NCBI RefSeq assembly: GCF_009870125.1
Contig: NC_046683.1
Span: 20,779,001 to 20,843,000, forward strand
From: Drosophila pseudoobscura
Taxonomy: Eukaryota; Arthropoda; Insecta; Diptera; Drosophilidae
Length of the DNA stretch: 64,000 nt
Direction of reading: 5' to 3'
Below are positions 21,996 to 33,120 of this stretch, piece after piece (position 1 is the first letter of the stretch; every line of letters begins with the position of its first letter). Position numbers and translations under genes: made by a program. The notes beneath the pieces are model-generated. The model saw only the letters and a program-made list of their open reading frames with translations. It was not told the origin of the DNA and did not search any database.

Positions 21996-22115
21996 TCAAA
22001 CAAAAACCAAAGTCAAGCTTTAGTTCTAGCGGGCATCAATACCATAACAACACACAAAGTTCGTCAGAATACATGTGCACCCATGCATTAAAATATTCTG
22101 GAAGCACAACAGAAA
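21996..22115. repeat. Diverged direct repeat, copy a
   Basis: It shares acaaaaaccaaa, agcggg(c)ca(t/g)caata, acacac and a final ctggagcaacaacaaaaacc-like part with 22702-22826, at roughly 70-75 percent by eye. It is probably an old interspersed repeat. Confidence 0.55.
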
Positions 22116-22701
22116 ACATTTTATATGCTATATATTATATAAATATATTAAAAAGTCCAGCAGGGCAGGCACTTTTTTTTTTGTAAATTTTTGATTTAAA
22201 AAAAAGGGAAACATCGCTAGTCGCGAACATCGATGTTTCTACAGCCTCATTATAACAATTTAATTATAGTGTGACCGTCGGCTAAGCGGGATGAAAATTA
22301 CACGCTTATTTCATATTTAATACTAGAAGTGTACAAGACCGGTAAAGCCCGTTTTTAAACATGCAATAAACATGTTTGGAATGTCTATATAATTAGCATT
22401 AAAAAATAAAATGGGTACCAGGTATAGAATTAATAAATTATAATATACATATAATCCGCTATATCATTGACTGCCCTATTGAAATTCAATTTGTCTTTAT
22501 TATTTAATTGCTTAGACCGCTGGCGCTTTCTCGTTAGCTTCTCCCAATTGTTACTCTCTGTTTACACTATGGTTGAAATATTGAAAAAATTATGACTTGC
22601 GAAAAGTTAAAATATAGATAAAATGCTTAAAAAAAATACTTAACTAATTTGATCTTTCGACTAACCATATTACTAACCAAATAAGTAGATATGTATCGAT
22701 T

Positions 22702-22826
22702 CAAAACAAAAACCAAACTCAAATAATAGTTATAGCGGCCAGCAATACAATAACACACACGCAAAGTACGTGAGAATGCGTTCGCATCCATACACTCAAA
22801 TATGCTGGAGCAACAACAAAAACCAG
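22702..22826. repeat. Diverged direct repeat, copy b
   Basis: Partner of 21996-22115 in the same orientation, about 700 bp downstream. Confidence 0.55.
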
Positions 22827-23114
22827 AAATCAAACCAGCATCAGAACTTTGAAAACGAAAAAAGCATACAATCCCATCTTTTTGTGAAAACATATTGTGC
22901 GTGTTATACTAACAGATACAAAACATGGCTCTTCTGGCTGGTTCTACCTCCGCGAAGGTAGCCAGAGCCGAAGACCCTGGGACTCAGTTTTCCGAGTTCG
23001 ATGTGCATTTCGAAGAGTTCGTTGCATGAACTGGCATATCTATATAATGCATGGCTAGTGACTCAACTATCGACAAGTAACTAATGTTAGTGGCCTATAA
23101 ATGTAGATTGCACA

Positions 23115-23170
23115 AACATCGATATTTATAAAAACATCGATGACATTGACGTTACAATCGATGTTTCGCC
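23115..23170 (+). promoter_or_regulatory. Cluster of ATCGAT (DRE-like) motifs upstream of NRDE-2
   Basis: Three ATCGAT cores occur within about 50 bp (aacatcgatatt, aacatcgatgac, caatcgatgttt), 115-170 bp before the start codon. The DREF site is TATCGATA, so these match the core only. DREF-type sites are common at housekeeping promoters, which fits an NRDE-2 gene. A CAGCTG box lies just downstream near 23192. Confidence 0.5.
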
Positions 23171-23285
23171 AGCTCTGTTATTTTGCCGCCACAGCTGTAT
23201 TTATTTTATTGTTTTTGTCATTTATTGCAATAGATGCAAAGCAAAGCTATTATAATAAATATTAATTAGTGCCTATTTAGTGAAA

Positions 23286-26200
23286 ATGTCACTGTTTCCT
23301 GCCTATGGCGGATCGAAACCGCCTCCAGCCGTTAAAGAAACAACGACTGAAGGAACCACACAGGCAGCTACATTCTCAGACGGATATAAAGTCACAACGG
23401 AGGGCTGGAAAAACAACAAAAGTTTCGATCTGGAGAATCATGCGATAGCTGCTGAAAAAACCACATCGCCATTAGATACCTCCAGCGAGGATGAGGACAC
23501 TTCGAGAGAGGGCAGCCCACAGCCGCCGGAACAGAAAGAAAGAATTCCCTTACGTCGTTTGGAGTTCGATGCCAGCGATGGCTTCTATGTGGACAAGCAG
23601 AACAATCCCAGTTACCTGACAATCAAGAGCCTGGCTCGTCTCTCCCGTCCCCGCTACAAATTAAAGCTTGGTCGGCTTTGGGATGCAAGTCAGAACTTTC
23701 ATTGGATTGTACACCGCCGGAAGGTCGATTGGAAGAGCTGCCGCTATGGCAAAAATGTCGCGAAAGAGTGCAAAGTGTCGCCGGAGGAGATTGACGATTT
23801 GCAGGCGGAGCTTAATGAGTGCAGGGTGCTGGTTGCCAGGGAACCCCAGCAATTGGAGCACTGGATACGGCAGCACAAGCTCCTGGGCCGTAATCCGGAT
23901 AGGGCCAATCGCCTGGCCGTCTCCGAGCAGCAGTTGCACTCGCTGAAACTAGCCCTCGAGCAGCATACATCTAACGAGGAGCTTCTCCAGCTGTACATCG
24001 AGACGGCCTCTGCCACCTATCCGGCCAGTCAGGTGAGTAGTGCCATGGAAACCAGCTGTAGAGTAATACTATTCCTTTTTTAGGTCGCTCTGTTAATTGA
24101 GCAATTGCTCGAACGAAATCCCTTCGAGTACACACTGTGGACGGCCCTGATCATGGCCACCCAGGGTACCATGGCCAGATGCAATGCTAATGATGTTTTG
24201 CGCATCTACGAAAACAGCATGCGACGCATGCACCTTGGCCATACGGATACCACCAAAAAGTTTGACACCCTCGACACAGACCCCATAATGCTCAAATTGT
24301 TTTACAACTGTGCACTCTTCCTGCGCCAGATGGGCCACAGCAACCGGATGTTCGCCATGCTGAAGATGGCTCTGGAAATGAATGTGATGGGGCTGGAGGT
24401 GGACTGCCTGGTTGCAGAGGCGGAACGCGAGAATACACTTATTGAGTTCGAGGAGGTGGTGCTGGAGTCTGGCATGCCGCTCCCGGAGATATGGACACGC
24501 GTAGAGCTGCTCCGTCAGGCGTACTGCTATCTGCCCTACCCTGCCCTGGGGGGTAACTCCGGAATAGATGAAGGGATCGATACGGAGCGCCTAGTGTTCA
24601 GCGCAGATGTCTGCTCCTATGTCTACCCGCTGAAGTCGCAAACCAATCGCCTGCATCTATATTTGCTGATCGTGCAGGTGACCAAGATTCCCGTCGTGCG
24701 CAGCCACTGTCTTGCTGATCGCTTGTGCACGCGGATCAAGCAGATTGGAGAGTCAGAAGCGATCGAGATGATGCTGGCCGTTCTGGCAGATCGTCACACA
24801 TACACCTCTTCCGTCAAGCATACCGGTAACTTCTCGGTGGCCTTGCTCAACCTGGCTCGAGAAATGAGTGTAACGCCCAGCTTTATGCCGCACTTCTTAG
24901 GCAGCGACCTCTACGAGGATACCGTCTCCGGCCTGCTTCTCAAGTGTAGCGAGGCCTTTGCCCATGAGGAGAACTCACGTAGAATTTTTATTCTGCTGTG
25001 GTTCCGGTTCAAGCGGCTTCTCTTGGTCATTCGCAAACTCATGAAAAAGCTAACCGAAGCGTACCTGAAGGAGGTCCGACACCGCATCCGACAGCTGCTG
25101 CGCCTGGAGGAGAATCGTCACGTGGCCCGTTTCTTCACGGAGCTGGCCATGTTCGAGTTCGAGGCCCTGGACTGGAACAACGATCCGTCGCCAGCGTTTA
25201 ACGTGTTCCAACACGTAGTCGACTGGCAAAGGAGCTCCAATGAGAGTCTCGACAATCCAGATCTCATGCACGTCTACGTCATCTACGCCGAGATGCTTAT
25301 CTCGCGCAATGATCGTAAGAAAGCCCTCGAAATGCTCATATGCGTATGCCTGCAAAAGCATGCACCTATTGATCCGGAAGACAGTGCTGATAAGTCCGCG
25401 GCCCTTCAGAACAGCATGAATGTAATCCAGATGGAGCTTGAACTACTCATTGCCGCGCCCCCGAATATGGCTCTAGAGGAGTTCTTTTCGTCCAATAAGC
25501 TGCTGCTCGGGCTGCGCTGCCACTGCCTAACCCTGTGCTTGTTGAGCCGTGCCGACGAAGCTGATCAACTCCTTCACGGTCTTCTAAAGGACCAGTTCAG
25601 CCGAGAGAAAGCCCTGACCAGCGAGCGACATCGGTTCATGCGAGAGCAGCTGCTGGAGTTGTACATGGTAGTTCTGCAGGTTCCAAGCTCTATGGTGGGC
25701 AAAGACTCCACGGAGCCAACAACTGTAAGAAGCAGCAGGCAACTAGTGCAGTTGGTGGAGCAAGGATTGGAGGAGTTCCCGCGCAACATGGCCCTGCTCG
25801 GACGCTGGGCAAACTTTGACAAGCTGCCCTGGTACAAGCAGCGAGCCCGCTTTATACGCACCAAGGGCGGCATCTTGTCCGTTCTCCATCTGGTGTTGGC
25901 TGCACGTTGCCGCTATGTTCTTAGCTTGAAGCAATCTGAGGATGCTGCCGTGGGTCAGGAGGTGCCTCATCTTAATGTCGCCTTCGAGATAGCGGCACGG
26001 AATCGGGTGATTCACGTGTTCGAGACTTTTCTACCGACGAATGTGAATCGATCGGAGATCGAAGCCGAGCAGTACCAGATCCTCAGGCGGAACTCACTCT
26101 ACTGGCGCTGCTACCTCCGCTGTCTTTCCGACAAGTACACCAGCTTTGATCGAAGCAAAGAGGTCCTCCTGACCGCCCTAGACGAGTGCCCATGGGACAA

Positions 26201-26327
26201 GGCCCTCTACATGGATGGGGCCATGTATGTTCCACAGGAGCTGGGACACCTGCAGGATGTAATGATCGAGAAGCAGCTGCGCATATACGCCATGATTGAG
26301 GAGCTGGACATTTTAAGAGACTCTTAG
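23286..26327 (+). CDS. NRDE2: NRDE-2 family protein (nuclear RNA surveillance)
   Basis: Exons 23286-24032 and 24084-26327 give 996 residues. The 51 bp intron has a GTGAGT donor and TTTTTTAG acceptor, and the acceptor TAG itself supplies an in-frame stop on retention. The first ATG in frame is 23286. The N-terminus is polar and acidic (TSSEDEDTSREGS). A basic segment follows (LARLSRPRYKLKLGRLWDA). After it comes a long array of helical HAT/TPR-like repeats (LVAREPQQLEHWIRQHKLLG, IEQLLERNPFEYTLWTALI), as in NRDE-2, which is about this long in animals. NRDE-2 binds the RNA helicase MTR4 and acts in nuclear RNA decay, and in nuclear RNAi in worms. A polyadenylation signal AATAAA sits at 26353-26358. 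Identification is by family pattern; HAT-repeat splicing factors are the alternative. Confidence 0.85.
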
Positions 26328-26352
26328 CATCAGTATTTTTTATTCCGCATAG

Positions 26353-26358
26353 AATAAA
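26353..26358 (+). terminator. Polyadenylation signal of the NRDE-2 gene
   Basis: Canonical AATAAA, 26 bp after the stop codon, giving a very short 3' UTR. No competing signal lies closer. Confidence 0.7.
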
Positions 26359-26719
26359 CCATCTGTGTCCTAAGCATACTTAGTTTCAGTCCCTTTAGTG
26401 AGAAAAACTCTGATACACAAAATCTACATCTTTTTCATGAACATTGTCGTACCTACAATTTTATAATTTGTGAACAATTTTTCACAAGCAAGTGCTTGAT
26501 ATGATAGCACCAGGTACATAAATAGACGAGGAAAACGGGCATAATTCCCATTTATTAGGCAAGAACTGTCAAGTATTTTAATTGTACAACTCAATTCGAG
26601 ACATACCAGGCAGCCAAAGGTAGTAGCTCGGGAAAGGCAGCCTAGCAAGTCAAAGCTGCAACACTCTACGAAGAAACCCATCCACAAGTTCAGCAGGCCA
26701 AGCGGACAAAAACTAAGCT

Positions 26720-26985
26720 AGCAAACAGGCGGGTATCACACGCCGACTTTGCTATGAAAAAGAAACCATATTACCCTTTGAGTCTGACGCCAAGGGTAAG
26801 CCAGCCGAGATTGATCCAGATTTTGCATTTTGCTGCATTTGACGAGGACCTCAAGACGGAGCTAAAGGCCGCGATGTCTGTGGTGTAGGGCGGCTATGAG
26901 TCCAACGAGAGGGACCTTGCCAAGGGCCTAAGGAATGCGGAGGTCGGGGAGGAGGAACGCTGGACCAGCCTTAGTTAGGCACTGC
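26720..26985 (+). pseudogene. Gag-like retrotransposon relic
   Basis: One frame reads FESDAKGKPAEIDPDFA. A neighbouring frame reads FAAFDEDLKTELKAAMSVV, a stop, then GGYESNERDLAKGLRNAEVG. This looks like a decayed insect Ty3/gypsy Gag. There is no LTR or pol nearby. Confidence 0.45.
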
Positions 26986-27368
26986 ATTATTTCTGACAAT
27001 AGCATGCCAAAATATTAATAGTTTTTAGGGGCAATGGACACGCCCAGTTGCTATCCTCGTGGAGTGCTTGTTTAGAGGATTTTCGCAAGTCAATTTCTCT
27101 ATAAACTATATCATATAATTTGTTCAATCCAATACCTCTAAAATGATATAATGATGATAAAATGATACCTCTAACACAAAATGGAAAAATGTTCCATTTT
27201 TAGTCTAATACCTTGAGGTCGGATAGACTTGTTTGTCAGTAAAGCTATGTATAAGTAGCAGATCCCACAGGTAAGTTATCTTCCTTTTAATGGTAGATTA
27301 TGGTACAGAATGGAAATATGTGTTTCTTTTTGTTCTGGTATTTTTTCTCGTCATCACACAAATTAAAA
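26986..27368. other. AT-rich intergenic stretch
   Basis: Nothing recognisable apart from a local duplication of aatgata(taa) around 27143-27170. Confidence 0.4.
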
Positions 27369-27746
27369 AACGGGGGGGAACGTTGTGAGTTGCTGCGGAC
27401 ACCGCAACTCTACAGTTATTCCCGATACTAAGTCAGTATGGCTCTCCTCCGTCAGACGCCGCTAGTATTAAACGACACGACAAAGATATTTTCGCCCTTT
27501 GTGGGGGCGGAAGTGGGCGGGGCAAAGTTTTGAAATATTCTTGTAGCAGCTCTTATAGTCTTTGAGCACTAGGCGCTGAAGGGTACGGACAGACAGACAG
27601 GGCTCAATCGACTCGGCTATTGATGCTGATCAAGAATATATATTTTTTTTATGGGGTCGGAAACGATTCCTTCTGGACGTTGCACACATCCATTTTCACC
27701 ACAAATCTAATATACCCCAATACTCATTTTGAGTATCGGGTATAAT
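27369..27746 (-). mobile_element. DINE-1/mini-me/ISY-type Helitron, internally deleted copy
   Basis: Read on the minus strand it starts with the hairpin cgatactcaaaatgagta and continues through the gatcagcatcaatagccgag box and a short GTCTGTC run. It ends with the gtatcgggaataa, gcaactcacaacgttccccc terminus. Both termini match the copy at 48214-49196, but about 600 bp of the middle is missing. Confidence 0.85.
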
Positions 27747-27749
27747 AAC

Positions 27750-28490
27750 TAAACCTAGAAACAAAAAAAATATTAATCAATTTTAAAACCTCAGGTCTAT
27801 TGATATTGAGGTTGTTGTCTTCAAGAGTTTTGAGCATAAGATTAGTCCCGTTAGTCCATCCGCTGTCAATGAAGACGTAATTATGAATTCTTGAAAATAC
27901 TATTTGATGCTTACCTTATTATCGTCGACACTCGCAAGTCTCAAAGTAAATGTTATTTGTCAGGAATGCAATCAAGGATAATTGGGTAGTATAGCGCATT
28001 TTCTATAATCTCAGCTGTTCTACCAAAACGTCGTTTGTCAGATGATTTATCAACTCCTCTTGAATCATTTTAACCACAATAACGGTCGTTTAATTATTTC
28101 TTCGATACTCTTCCTACATATGTGCTCACGCATGAAGTCGTCGATCTTTCCTATCAGCTCCACGAGGCGCAAGAAATTTCTGCTATTCTGCCCGCAATGT
28201 TTTCCCGATAAGCCCCGAAAATGCTAGATTGTGTTGGGCAAGCTACATGGTTACTTCAGGTGTTTTAAAACGCGCTTTTAATGATATATTTTTTCATTAA
28301 GCAACATTTGTTGTTTTACATCTATTTCCTGATTTAACTTCAATCGAAATTCACACTCCAACCATTTTAAATATGAAATGACATGCTCAGCAGATGTTTC
28401 GCACTCACGCAGGCGTTCAAGGACCTGTTTCGAATCTTAAAAACCAGTTGTTGTTAATGACGATGGTTTTCCGGTAAAAACAAAAGATTG
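27750..28490 (-). pseudogene. Decayed hAT-like (TTF-finger/DUF4371-type) transposase relic
   Basis: The minus strand, with many frameshifts and stops, reads EHVISYLKWLECEFRLKLNQ, then FRGLSGKHCGQNSRNFLRLV, ELIGKIDDFMREHI and IDSGWTNGTNLMLKTLEDNN. This order resembles ZMYM/TTF-type zinc-finger hAT derivatives, where GNFLxLxxLI and a DNGxNM-like segment follow each other. The resemblance is weak, and no terminal repeats were found. Confidence 0.4.
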
Positions 28491-28764
28491 CAGCAAAAAC
28501 AAAAAACCTTGTCCTCACTTTTCAAGTAGGTAAGCCATCTTCTCCTCACTTTCTCACCATTCTCCAATTTTCTCGTGAAAAGCTTGATGGTGAAATGACA
28601 AGACGGAATTAAATGTTCTTTTTTTCTGATAGTCTATTTCTGGCCTTCGAGCTGGATCAGGCGAAATTTCGAAGCTATCAAAAATATTATCATTCGCTTC
28701 TGCTGATTTATATCGTGATAGACATTTAGATGCACAAAAAAGATAGATAACAACAATTTTCGCA

Positions 28765-29300
28765 GTTTTTTAGTCTGGCCCCGCAGACTTGTAAGGTTTA
28801 AAGCTTCTGATCGCACAGGAAATGTTCTCCTGGCTTAGCAGGCTCTGGATGGCATTTGAGACGACAGAAGGAGGCGGGAAGTAGTTGGGTCTGTTATCAT
28901 CGCAGCCAGGGAAGTGAGTATTTAGGAGAAGATTTAGCGACTCATCGCTGGACGTAGTCCAAGACTGGTCGGTGTTCTTCAGGTGCCCAGGGTGGGTGTT
29001 GTCTTTGAGTTAGTCTCGATTTCGCTGCAGAACTTATGCCAGGAGTCGCGTTTGGATTTTCTAAGTTCTTTGTTGTAGGTTGACAGACTGGCCGTGTATT
29101 CGGCCCAGTTCCGCTCAACGTCCTCAGCCGTAGCTGTGTTCAAGAGTCTCCGGGAGGCTTTCCGGAGTTCCTCCAGTTAAGGAGTCCACCATTCAGGTTT
29201 CTTCCGGCCTCTTCCGGATTTAACGAGCGCCTCATTGCAGGCGTCGGTAAATGTTTTAACGAGATGAGTCGTGGCCTCCCTGGAAATCTCGTCCTCAGGT
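28765..29300 (-). pseudogene. LINE fragment: endonuclease-RT linker and RT start (R1/LOA-like)
   Basis: The minus strand reads CNEALVKSGRGRKKPEWWTP, a stop, then LEELRKASRRLLNTATAEDV, ELRKSKRDSWHKFCSEI, LLNTHFPGCDD and ENISCAIRSFKPYKSAGPD. The WWTPEL, HFPG and FKPYKSAGPD motifs are typical of R1/LOA-group non-LTR retrotransposons just before and at the RT start. It is cut at 28765, where the hAT-like relic begins, and has several stops. Confidence 0.75.
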
Positions 29301-29641
29301 GGAGTCTCAGGGAGTCCAGTTTGTCCGCCTGTAGTTCCGGAATTTTTTTCTTGGACGCTGACATGCAATGACTGCATCTTTCAAGAGGCGATGCAGTTAC
29401 TGCACCGTCAAGTGGCCCGTGTGAAACCAGCAGAAGGCTGTTACGCGCGGATCCCAGGCAAAACGCAGCCCTCCTCCCGCCCAACCGACCGAGGGGCGCT
29501 GCCGCATGACGCGCGGTGCGTAGCCGAACCAAACGCGAGCATGCAAGAAAGATAGATATTAGACTAACCTTCGAGGAAAATTAGCACTAAACTTACTAAG
29601 AAACTAAGCATGCAATCAAAATACAAATACCACTACAATTA
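29301..29641 (-). other. Probable 3' UTR/tail of the LINE at 29642-30715
   Basis: GC-rich DNA (29380-29540) is followed by A-rich DNA (29550-29641), with no convincing ORF. On the minus strand it lies directly downstream of the RT stop. The assignment is positional. Confidence 0.4.
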
Positions 29642-30715
29642 CTAATTACTAGAAAGGTGTGTAAGGATTAGTAATTTAATAAGAGGAAGAGAATTAGTGG
29701 TGGATATAATATGGTAGAGGGAATTATAATCCGAGCATAAGACCCTAAACGGTTCATGCAAGGAATAATTCGATCTACAAAGTGGAAGGAACAACGGTAT
29801 AAAATTTCTAGTAAGTCTAATAGGAATCGTGAAGTTTATGCGGCTCAACAGATCAGTGCTGTCTATGTCACCGCTGATCAAGTTGTGCACAAATATCACA
29901 CCAAGCATTTTTCTACGGTTAACTAAGGATGGGAGGTTTACTAATAGTAGTCTACTAGAGTAAGATGGGAGTCTTACACCCGCATCCCAGTCAAGGCCCC
30001 GCAGAGCAAAGAGTAAAAAGTTGTTCTGTACTGATTCTATACCGTCGTGGTGTACTTTGTACTGAGGGCACCATACACAGGAGCCGTATTCTAAAATCGG
30101 ACAAACTAGCGTAGTATAGAGAGTCTTTGTTATATAGGGGTCGTCAAATTTCTTTGACCACCTCTTTATAAACCCAAGCCCGCCCATGGCCTTATTTACC
30201 ATTGTAGAAATGTGTTCGAAAAACTTTAACTTGGGGTCTAACATAACACCCAGATCATCCACCAGGGTAATTCTCTCAAGAGAACCACCAAATAGGGTGT
30301 AGGGAGCCAACAAAGGGTTAGAACGATGAAATGTCACAACTTTGCATTTCGAGGCATTAAGGTGTAACAAGTTTGCACAACACCATGACTGAAAGCTATT
30401 GAGATCAGATTGCAAGCGAGAATGAAATGAAATGTCCTTGTACTGGACACAGAGTTTAACATCATCCGCATACATAAGTACTCGAGAGTGTGTTAATACT
30501 GAAGGCAAGTCATTAATAAAGAGTGTGAAGAGTAAGGGGCCTCGATGGCTGCCCTGTGGAACTCCCGAGGAAACCTTTACTGGTAAAGAGAGTGAGTTTT
30601 TGAAGAGGACTCTTTGAGACCTGGAACAAAGATAGCTAGAAATCCATTTTAGGAGGTTGGGCGGAAACCCTAAAAGTTCAAGTTGAGCTGGTTTATTTTC
30701 AATACTTGCTCTTAT
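29642..30715 (-). pseudogene. Non-LTR retrotransposon reverse transcriptase, C-terminal part
   Basis: The minus-strand ORF of 288 codons continues upstream in a shifted frame to about 30715. Upstream it reads LLGFPPNLLKWISSYLCS and SSGVPQGSHRGPLLF. It then carries the catalytic box as VLMYADDVKLC, the thumb (HLNASKCKVVTFHRS, LGVMLDPKLKFFEHI) and the conserved tail (LVCPILEYGSCVWCPQY, PFRVLCSDYNSLYHII). It belongs to the jockey superfamily in the broad sense; the exact clade is uncertain. The 5' part is lost. The open 288 codons suggest a fairly young insertion. Confidence 0.85.
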
Positions 30716-32117
30716 TAGATTTTGTCTAAAGAAAGTGATAGTTCGTATTGCTCAATTTTGATATTCCGTTGAATACTGCTGGCTAACTAAAATTCTGCCC
30801 ACATAGTTTTATCTCATTCATAAAAAAATTGTCTACAAGATTAACTACTTTTAAGTACTCCCATTTATTGTACTTTGACTAAAACAAGGTTTAAACAAAA
30901 AAGTTAAACAAAAACGACAATGTTGCTGGTATTTGAAGACTTGTTGCTTATCAACGGGAACATATGTATACCCTATTTCGACAATTTAATATGAAGATAC
31001 TGTTAAACTGTTTTTAGCTATCTATAAAGCGTTATTAATAGAGATTTCTCAAATTGATATGTTCTAGGCGTATTCATGCATCATGCATTTGATTAGTTTC
31101 CTGTGTATATATTCTATATATCCCGATACCTATTCTTGGTCGCCATAAGAGAGCTATAAAGTTTGAAATATTGTTCGGATAGCTTTAAAACAGAGACTGA
31201 CTAGTTTCTGCCTTCATTGGAGCCTGGGAGGACCAAAATTTCCTTAACTCTATAATCCGTCTTCCAAGGGTAGGCAGAATGTTGCCCATGCTCGTTTTCT
31301 CGGCACATGGTCAAGCAAGAACATGTTGCTGCAGCAACATGTTTCGAAATGGATTTTTATCGGTTTGATGAAAATTTTTTACGATTTTCATTGGCGAAAA
31401 GCTGTTCCGTTAATGTGCGATATATTTAAACCTGTGCAAAAGGGTTCCCAACAACATGCAAAAATAAGTTTATATGGATATATTATAAGTGGTGTATATC
31501 AAATGCTTATTAAAATAAGCTATCAAGACCAGGCTCCGTCTTTCATTTTCACAAAAGTTTTCCGATTTACTTATGAAATCACATAAATTGGAGCTCCCCT
31601 TTTCACAAACCGCAAGATATCTTAAGATAATCAGATAAGTAAACAAGATAATAAATATATCTCAAGATAAGTAAACGGCTTTTTAAACAACAAAACAAAT
31701 CTTAATTCAAAAAGGGGGAACAAAATATATGACTTATTGATGCATTAACATAAACTTGACACCCATATCAGGGCAATTTAACTTGTGCTTTCTGTTTAGT
31801 GGTGAAAATGGAATTCGAAAGGACCCTGATCCCATACAATCGAGATAACATTCATATTCACATTGCTCTCACGAATTGGGAGACAGAGTCAAAAGCCGGA
31901 ATAGCCTAAATGACCTAAATTCATTCTCCGATCCGATACCACAGAACCGATTCTCGAATCCCAGATGAATTTATTAAAACGCTGCAGGAAACAGAAATCT
32001 TTTGAGATTCGCGAATTATTTTAGGTTATTCGAGTAACACAGCCAAACAGTTTCCAAAATAGTCGACACATTAAAATATGAGGTATGTATGAAAAGTATA
32101 GAGATTACAGAATTACG
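30716..32117. other. AT-rich intergenic sequence without recognised features
   Basis: No coding or repeat family is recognised. A local cluster of gataag/aagata motifs (31610-31672) forms short imperfect palindromes. An 87-codon ORF at 31323-31586 has no family signature. Confidence 0.4.
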
Positions 32118-33120
32118 TTAGGTTATGTTAGGGGTAGTCCCATCCGGAGGCTTGGATGAATTTACACAAAGTCCCAGGTTTGATTCGGAAAGGTCCGAAA
32201 TGACCGTGAGGAAAGGGGCCCCGAGAAACCGAAGACGACGATTTCCAAGGGCCGGGCAATGACAGAAGAGGTGGGAGAGCGATTCCCCCTCTTCCTCATC
32301 GCGACAATTCCTGCAGAAGTCATTGTGAGGGATTGACAGCCTAGAGGCGTGAGTGCCTATCTGCCAGTGTCCCGTTATTACTCGGGTAACTGCAGAGAAT
32401 TGTGCTCTACTGAGTCTATATAGCTCCGCCGAGCGCTTTTTCGATCTCGATATTTCACAGGAGAACAGATTTTTACGCTTGGAACACACTGCAGTGATCC
32501 GGGAGCCTGAATCCATGACTGACGTTTATCTCGCTAAAGTTGACATCGCCTCCCACGCGGCCGTCTAACTTTAAGCCATCAGTGTAAAAGTGGACCGCAT
32601 TTGCAGGTCCCGGTTCGCACATCTCCCAGTCCTCCCTGGATGGGATTGCTACCTGGAAAGGCGACGAGAGGTGATCACTAGGGGTACAGTATTCTGTCCT
32701 CTCTGGTAATTGCGAGAGTCTCGTTAGGATTCCTGAGTGCCCAACCGCGGACGCTTTCCACAGCTTCTCTCATTCTGTAGAGGGAGAAGGTCCAGCACAG
32801 TATCCAGGGCTTCCCCTGGAGTAGTGCGTAGCCCGCCGGTTATGCATAGCTCTGCCATGCGTTGAACTCTGCTCAGTTTATTGAAGCATGTCCTTTTGTC
32901 TAAGGCTGGCCTCCATACCACCACTTCAAAGAGCATGATCGGTCGTATGATGGCGGTGTAAAGCCACCGAACTATATAAGGGGTCATTCCCCATTTTAGT
33001 CCGATGGCTTTTCTGCAAGTATAGAGGGCCACTGTGGCCTTCTTTACTCTATCCTCTATGATCAATTTCCAGTCGAGCTTGTATCTATTACTATCTACTG
33101 ATCTACAGAAAATCATTGCG
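32118..33120 (-). pseudogene. LOA-type LINE, 3' part (RT thumb, RNase H, C-terminal zinc motif)
   Basis: The minus strand reads RVKKATVALYTCRKAIGLKW and TAIIRPIMLFEVVVWRPALD (RT thumb). It continues with HFYTDGLKLDGRVGG, the start of an RNase H domain with the catalytic Asp, and finally FCRNCRDEEEGESLSHLFCH, the C-terminal CCHC motif. The RT-RNase H-CCHC order fits the LOA/Bilbo group, known from obscura-group flies. Frame changes near 32720 and 32490 and loss of most of the RNase H domain disable it. The 5' end is truncated at about 33120. Confidence 0.8.

Larger units (their letters stand above)
21743..23285. other. Intergenic DNA upstream of the NRDE-2 gene
   Basis: Mostly AT-rich single-copy sequence. 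It contains a diverged direct repeat pair (21996-22115 and 22702-22826), an exact Motif 1 match on the minus strand at 22267-22277 (tagtgtgaccg), and ATCGAT motifs near 22230 and at 23119-23163. No coding exon is evident. Confidence 0.6.

Noticed and set aside
31323..31586. 87-codon ORF in AT-rich intergenic DNA
   Set aside because: No family pattern, no splice or promoter context; chance ORF.
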